In this document: positions 59,925-64,000 of the stretch, in pieces
Position numbering within the stretch: the stretch's first letter is position 1
Layout of the letters: each line of letters opens with the position of its first letter
NCBI GenBank assembly: GCA_026770025.1
Contig: JAMXDE010000070.1
Location: forward strand, 62,001-126,000
DNA: 64,000 nucleotides
Reading direction: 5' to 3'
Source: Craspedostauros australis
Lineage: Eukaryota; Bacillariophyta; Bacillariophyceae; Mastogloiales; Achnanthaceae
Notes under the pieces: generated by a model
Database searches by the model: none
Seen by the model: only the letters and a program-made list of their open reading frames with translations
Told to the model about the DNA's origin: nothing
Translations under genes and position numbers: made by a program

Positions 59925-62900
59925 ATGAAGTTGTTCTCTGCGGCCATCGTCGCTGCGAGTTTGGTGATGACAAATGGGTTTGTCACGCCTGCTCTGACTA
60001 AGATGGGACGCGCCGCCCACAACGCCCACACCTCTCCATCATCCATCGCGGCATCCCGGGCCACCGCTCCCAGAGGCGTCGGCGGGGGCATGGGCCAAGG
60101 ACACCCAGGACAGCCCAACCGCAACCCTCAGCAGCAGCAGGAAAAGCCACCGTTCGAAGAGAACGAGATCGCCTTCTTCACCAAGGTCTTCGAGGCGTAC
60201 GGCTGGGGCGATGTGCAGAAGCGCACCTTCCTGCAGAGCTACCTCAAGACGAAGAAGACCATCGAGACGTGGGCCACCGCCAAAGCGCCAGAACGCACCG
60301 CTTCTGACGAGGTCGAAGCCGAGCTCATGCCCTTCGGACGTCGACCGGGGCGTCAGCAGGTCAGGACCGGCCGTTCCCCATTTTCGGCGGCGCAGCCCAG
60401 ACCTCCCAAAGGCGGCGGCATCGAGTCCGACATCATGTACCTCCTGGATTACACCGTCCAAAATCTCATCAACGACAACGCCTGGGGCAACGTCTTCTTC
60501 TTCTTTCACTACAAGGGAATCCAGGACAAACCCCACACCGTTTGCCTGCCGAACACGAAGTCGTCCAAGCCAATCTGCTTGCGTGACATCAAGCACGTCA
60601 TGCTGGAGCACGATGTCACCGAGATCGTCATCCAGCATCATGACAATCGATGGGCCGTCTCCATCAACGAAATCGCAAAGGGCGTCGCCAACATGGACGT
60701 ATGGAAGGCCATGTTCCAGGACAACCTCCCGGGCGTCATCCATGATCCCGTTCGCATGGTGGAGACGAAGCTCGAGCGCATCCTCAAGAATGCCACCACC
60801 ATCCTCAAGGATGGATTGCCGTACGATCCCGAGATGGTCACCGTCTTTGCTGCACGCGATGGTGTCAGCAAGATGATGGAAAAGCCCGACAAGTCCAGCG
60901 CGGTGCTGCTTACCGGCGAGAGCGGCAGCGGCAAGACGGTCTACGCCACGAAGAAGCTCCTGCCGGATGTGCCCAAGCTCTACATCAAGCTCCCAGATGG
61001 TCCCGCGCCCAAATTCGAAATGTCCGAGGAGGATGCCCTGTGCAGGGAATTGTGCCTCGAGGTCTTCCAGTACGTCGACACCAACGACATCTTGACGCAG
61101 CCTGGCATCGAGAACATCATGAAGGTCGTGCGCAAGATCAAGACGGACAGCTTCACCGGTCGCAACGACTGGGCCAAGACGGTCTTCTTCGACCAGATCC
61201 GCGAGGCTCTGTCCGGTCCCGCCGAAGCCTGGCTCGAGGACAACGACGTCATGCTGCCCAAGGACCTCATCGTCATCATCGACGACGCCAACCGCAACAT
61301 GGACGCTGCACGGGCGTTGGTCGACATCCACCGCGACCTCAAATTCGAGCTCGTGCAGCAACGCAAGATGGCCAAGAACTGCGGCTTCGTCTTCGTCGGC
61401 AGCGCGTTGGATCACATGAAGATGCCGGACGATGTCGACTTCCTCAACACGGATCCATCCAAGACGACTATCATGAAGACGGAGCAGGTTCGCTTGGACA
61501 ACATCCGATACTCCGGCCTCCTTGCTCAAGGCCTCTATTCGGCGGCGCTGTCCCAAAACGCCCGGATGGCGTCGCTCGGCATTCACAAGATTGCCAACAG
61601 CGACATGCTCAGACCGGTCCCAGAATCGGAGGGCACGCCCCTCAAGCTCGATGTCGTCAAGGTCACCAGGAACTCCTTCGCAGGCAGCAACGACACCTAC
61701 AGCGGCTTCGGAGGTGGTGCCACCAGCACGTTGGGCAACAACTTCGCAGCCCCGACCAGCTACAGCAGGCCGAACTCGAATTACGAGGAGGACGGGTACG
61801 CCATGCGTCTGGTCAAGACATTCGACAGCAGCCTGCTGATGGACTACGTTGTCCGTCGCTTCGCCCGCATCAGCGGATTGGGTACGATCCAGGCCGATCA
61901 GCCGTCAAGGTTGCTCGACGAGTCCTTCCATCACTTCTTCCACCATTCCCTCCACAAGATGATCGAAGCCACGAAGATGGACATCACCACCAGCCCGCTT
62001 CTGAACAACGCGTACAAGGGACAAGACAGCACGAACAGCACCATCTTCAAGGCCGGCATCAACACGAAGGACCCTATCGAAGCCTCGGCCGCCATGAAGA
62101 TGCTGGCATGCCGCGGTATCAGCCACTTCCCCACGGAGGGCACCGTCTTCAACAACATCGTGGCGTGCCAAATGCGACGCATGCTCGAGATTGCCGACGA
62201 CCGCACCCCGGCGAAGGAGTACGTCCTGTCCGCACCGTGGGCGCTCAAGTGCACCAACTACACGCTGAAGCACAGCCTCAATCTGGCCACGCCAGAGCAC
62301 AAGGCCGACCTCACCAACATCGCCGAGCTGATGCGTAACGAGCGTCGCCAGCATGTGAATTCCATCGTCATCCGGCAGGGCGTGCCCCTGTCGGAGGGAC
62401 CGGATTTGTTCGTCCTGGTGAAGGACCCGGAGCACAACCTGTACCGCCTCGACATCGTTCAGGTCAAGAACTACAGCGACCTGCGCAACAAGGACGTCAA
62501 CGAGATGGTGTCCCGCCTCGGCGCCGTGACGTCGCGCGGCACCGTCGCAGGCTTCGACCCCGAGAATGCCAACAACAGGTTTGACACGAGCGTGTTCCGC
62601 ACCGGCGACATCCGCAAGGACATCGAGGAGACGAAGGAGCTGCTGGAGGATCTGAAGTCGTGGGGCACGAGCTCGAAGGGGCGCGTGCGGGACATCAAGA
62701 AGGCCCACATCGCCCGCATCGCCACAACGCACTTCCGCCAGCAGCTGTCCAAGCTGATCGGGCAAAGCATCGTGATGGGGGATCGCATTCTGGTGCTCAA
62801 CACGGACGCAGCGACTGCGCGGGATCATGCCGTGAGCGACACGACGGGTGTGACGGTCTGGTCCAAGGAGGTCCTTGAGCCCACCATCTCGTGCTTCAAC

Positions 62901-62930
62901 GCTGGTCCGGATGAGGTGCCGGAATTCTAG
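59925..62930 (+). CDS. Signal/plastid-presequence P-loop NTPase with nuclease-like C-terminus
   Basis: A 1001-aa protein, start in CACCATGAAG. MKLFSAAIVAASLVMTNG|FVTPAL is a signal peptide followed by Phe, as in diatom plastid precursors; plain secretion is the alternative. GESGSGKT (331-338) is a canonical P-loop, LIVIIDDA (448-455) Walker B, FVFVGSALD (488-496) a sensor-like strand, and NARMAS (545-550, Arg547) a motif shared with the interrupted NTPase gene at 16130-26988. Near the C-terminus, PDLFVL (826-831) and LDIVQVKN (842-849) give a D...QxK spacing like PD-(D/E)xK nucleases. This combination recalls Crinkler/RHS-type NTPase-nuclease proteins, here with domains in the order NTPase then nuclease. 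Function is unknown. A GA run directly follows the stop codon. Confidence 0.72.
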   Translation: MKLFSAAIVAASLVMTNGFVTPALTKMGRAAHNAHTSPSSIAASRATAPRGVGGGMGQGHPGQPNRNPQQQQEKPPFEENEIAFFTKVFEAYGWGDVQKRTFLQSYLKTKKTIETWATAKAPERTASDEVEAELMPFGRRPGRQQVRTGRSPFSAAQPRPPKGGGIESDIMYLLDYTVQNLINDNAWGNVFFFFHYKGIQDKPHTVCLPNTKSSKPICLRDIKHVMLEHDVTEIVIQHHDNRWAVSINEIAKGVANMDVWKAMFQDNLPGVIHDPVRMVETKLERILKNATTILKDGLPYDPEMVTVFAARDGVSKMMEKPDKSSAVLLTGESGSGKTVYATKKLLPDVPKLYIKLPDGPAPKFEMSEEDALCRELCLEVFQYVDTNDILTQPGIENIMKVVRKIKTDSFTGRNDWAKTVFFDQIREALSGPAEAWLEDNDVMLPKDLIVIIDDANRNMDAARALVDIHRDLKFELVQQRKMAKNCGFVFVGSALDHMKMPDDVDFLNTDPSKTTIMKTEQVRLDNIRYSGLLAQGLYSAALSQNARMASLGIHKIANSDMLRPVPESEGTPLKLDVVKVTRNSFAGSNDTYSGFGGGATSTLGNNFAAPTSYSRPNSNYEEDGYAMRLVKTFDSSLLMDYVVRRFARISGLGTIQADQPSRLLDESFHHFFHHSLHKMIEATKMDITTSPLLNNAYKGQDSTNSTIFKAGINTKDPIEASAAMKMLACRGISHFPTEGTVFNNIVACQMRRMLEIADDRTPAKEYVLSAPWALKCTNYTLKHSLNLATPEHKADLTNIAELMRNERRQHVNSIVIRQGVPLSEGPDLFVLVKDPEHNLYRLDIVQVKNYSDLRNKDVNEMVSRLGAVTSRGTVAGFDPENANNRFDTSVFRTGDIRKDIEETKELLEDLKSWGTSSKGRVRDIKKAHIARIATTHFRQQLSKLIGQSIVMGDRILVLNTDAATARDHAVSDTTGVTVWSKEVLEPTISCFNAGPDEVPEF

Positions 62931-64000
62931 AGAGAGAGAGAGAAGTCAGTCTCTGGAATGGATGGGGAAGCATTGTCTCTGCGACTATTATATGTACGAG
63001 CAGCGAGGTATTATATGCTCAACACACATGCACAATACACAATATGGTACACAACACAATGCGCACATGGACGTGGACATGCACACACGGATAATGTAGG
63101 TGCATTGGAATGGGGATCGTTGCCGCATGCGAGGCATGACGGCGGTTCACTTTGTATATATTCCCACGCATACTATACGTAACAATCAACACAAACACAT
63201 CATTATTATATAATGTTACACGAGTATAGCGGTATCGCACGAACCACTGTGAATGTTGTCGTGAAAGCCTTGGTCGAGATTGGGTGAGTGTCGGAACAGT
63301 CGGCAAGAGATGGTTGCTCACGTCGAGTGGAATGGGATGTGCGATGATCGAGAGAGATCACGAGCAGATGCAGCCAGCCAACAAGGAGACAAAAGATCCG
63401 TTGATCTTGATCCGCAATGGCATCACTGGGACGACATCTGCAGGTGATTGCCTTGCGAACATGTGATGGCTGGAGTTCCCACCAGTCCGATCGTGAAGCA
63501 ACATGTGACACAGGAACTCGGAAGCTTCTTCGGATTCAAAGAGTGAATCACCTCCCTTCTGCTCGAACGCGTTGGATTTGGGATTTTGCAAAACGGCATC
63601 AGGCAAGAAACACCGCCATTTCGAGTTCATGAAACGAAAGAACAAGAGAAGTGACTGATACTCCGAGGAGAAAGTTCTCCGCTCTCACGAATGAATATTC
63701 GTGACTGGCAATTGTCGCCGGACCGGCCGGCGCGCTTGCGTGCAACGATCGCTGGTGGCCAATTTTCTGGACGGACATGCGCCACATGGGTTTGCAACGC
63801 ACACGAGTTGTCGAAGTTGTGGACAAAGCGTTGGTGGGAAGAAAAAGAGAACGATCTGTCGGACTCTGAACGAGCGGAAGCTCAACAGCTCTCACTCCCG
63901 TCTCCATCATCATCATCATCTTGCTTCGCCCCAATTGCCAAACAACAAGGCAGGAACTGCAGATAGATACCACGGCGCCAAGCATTCGGATCAAGAGTCA
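62931..64000. other. Spacer at the window end
   Basis: It begins with an AGAGAGAGAGAG run overlapping the stop codon of the NTPase gene, then AT-rich CACA/TATA sequence to about 63220. No gene was recognised to the window end. Confidence 0.5.

Noticed and set aside
60039..61586. A 515-codon minus-strand open frame opposite the NTPase gene
   Set aside because: It is an antisense shadow rich in Val/Asp/Leu from third-position bias, while the sense strand has P-loop, Walker B and a presequence.

Overview
This window is nuclear DNA from a photosynthetic stramenopile, most likely a diatom or a close ochrophyte relative. Several features support this. Two signal peptides are followed by Phe at the predicted cleavage site (AHA|F and TNG|F), the pattern of bipartite plastid targeting in algae with secondary plastids. 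There is a large PSxxPS-repeat membrane protein, a DUF6824 protein, a diatom-style PDZ protein and a Ty1/Copia element of the kind abundant in diatom genomes. Introns are sparse GT-AG introns, mostly near the 5' ends of genes. Genes lie on both strands, about one per 3-5 kb, with G/C-rich coding sequence between A/C-rich, CATCC-rich or microsatellite-rich spacers. No RNA gene or CRISPR array was recognised.

Layout. 1-7 kb: a Golgi/ER-type CANT1-like apyrase, the spliced gene for ribosomal protein eL29, and a plastid-targeted alpha/beta hydrolase of the phytyl-ester-synthase type. 7.5-12.5 kb: a giant type I membrane protein with five Cys/EF-hand-like repeats outside and an acidic SYYSDED/SYVDGEEG-repeat tail inside. 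13.8-27.7 kb: an accessory region built on a head-to-tail duplication of a large P-loop NTPase gene. The left copy (13.8-15.0 kb) is a deleted pseudogene. The right copy (16.1-27.0 kb) is split, in its P-loop codons, by an intact, very young 7.5-kb Copia retrotransposon with 680/681-bp LTRs. A related 5'-flank repeat accompanies each copy. 28-37 kb: a spliced RidA-family gene head-to-head with an unknown secreted protein, a DUF6824 gene, a long empty spacer, and a second single-pass membrane protein. 37-45.5 kb: a ketopantoate-reductase-like/FAD-oxidoreductase fusion, a leucine-rich-repeat protein, and a three-exon casein kinase 1 gene. 47-52 kb: a PDZ protein and the PSxxPS membrane protein. 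52-56.3 kb: a gene-free spacer with a small, previously unnamed repeat family. 56.3-63 kb: a spliced HTTM (vitamin-K-carboxylase-like) membrane protein and a second P-loop NTPase with a signal/plastid presequence and a nuclease-like C-terminus.

The most interesting theme is the NTPase family. The interrupted gene, its pseudogene neighbour and the 59.9-62.9 kb gene appear related: P-loop, Walker B, and a conserved N-[AS]-R-M-[TA]-S motif at almost the same residue number. They resemble the Crinkler/RHS-type NTPases, whose trypanosome members are named for retrotransposon insertions. A second theme is that three otherwise different membrane proteins share one plan: a variable ectodomain, a membrane-proximal module with a basic RRL-containing insert, one membrane helix and a disordered tail. 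All functions are inferred from sequence reading only; no database search was run.
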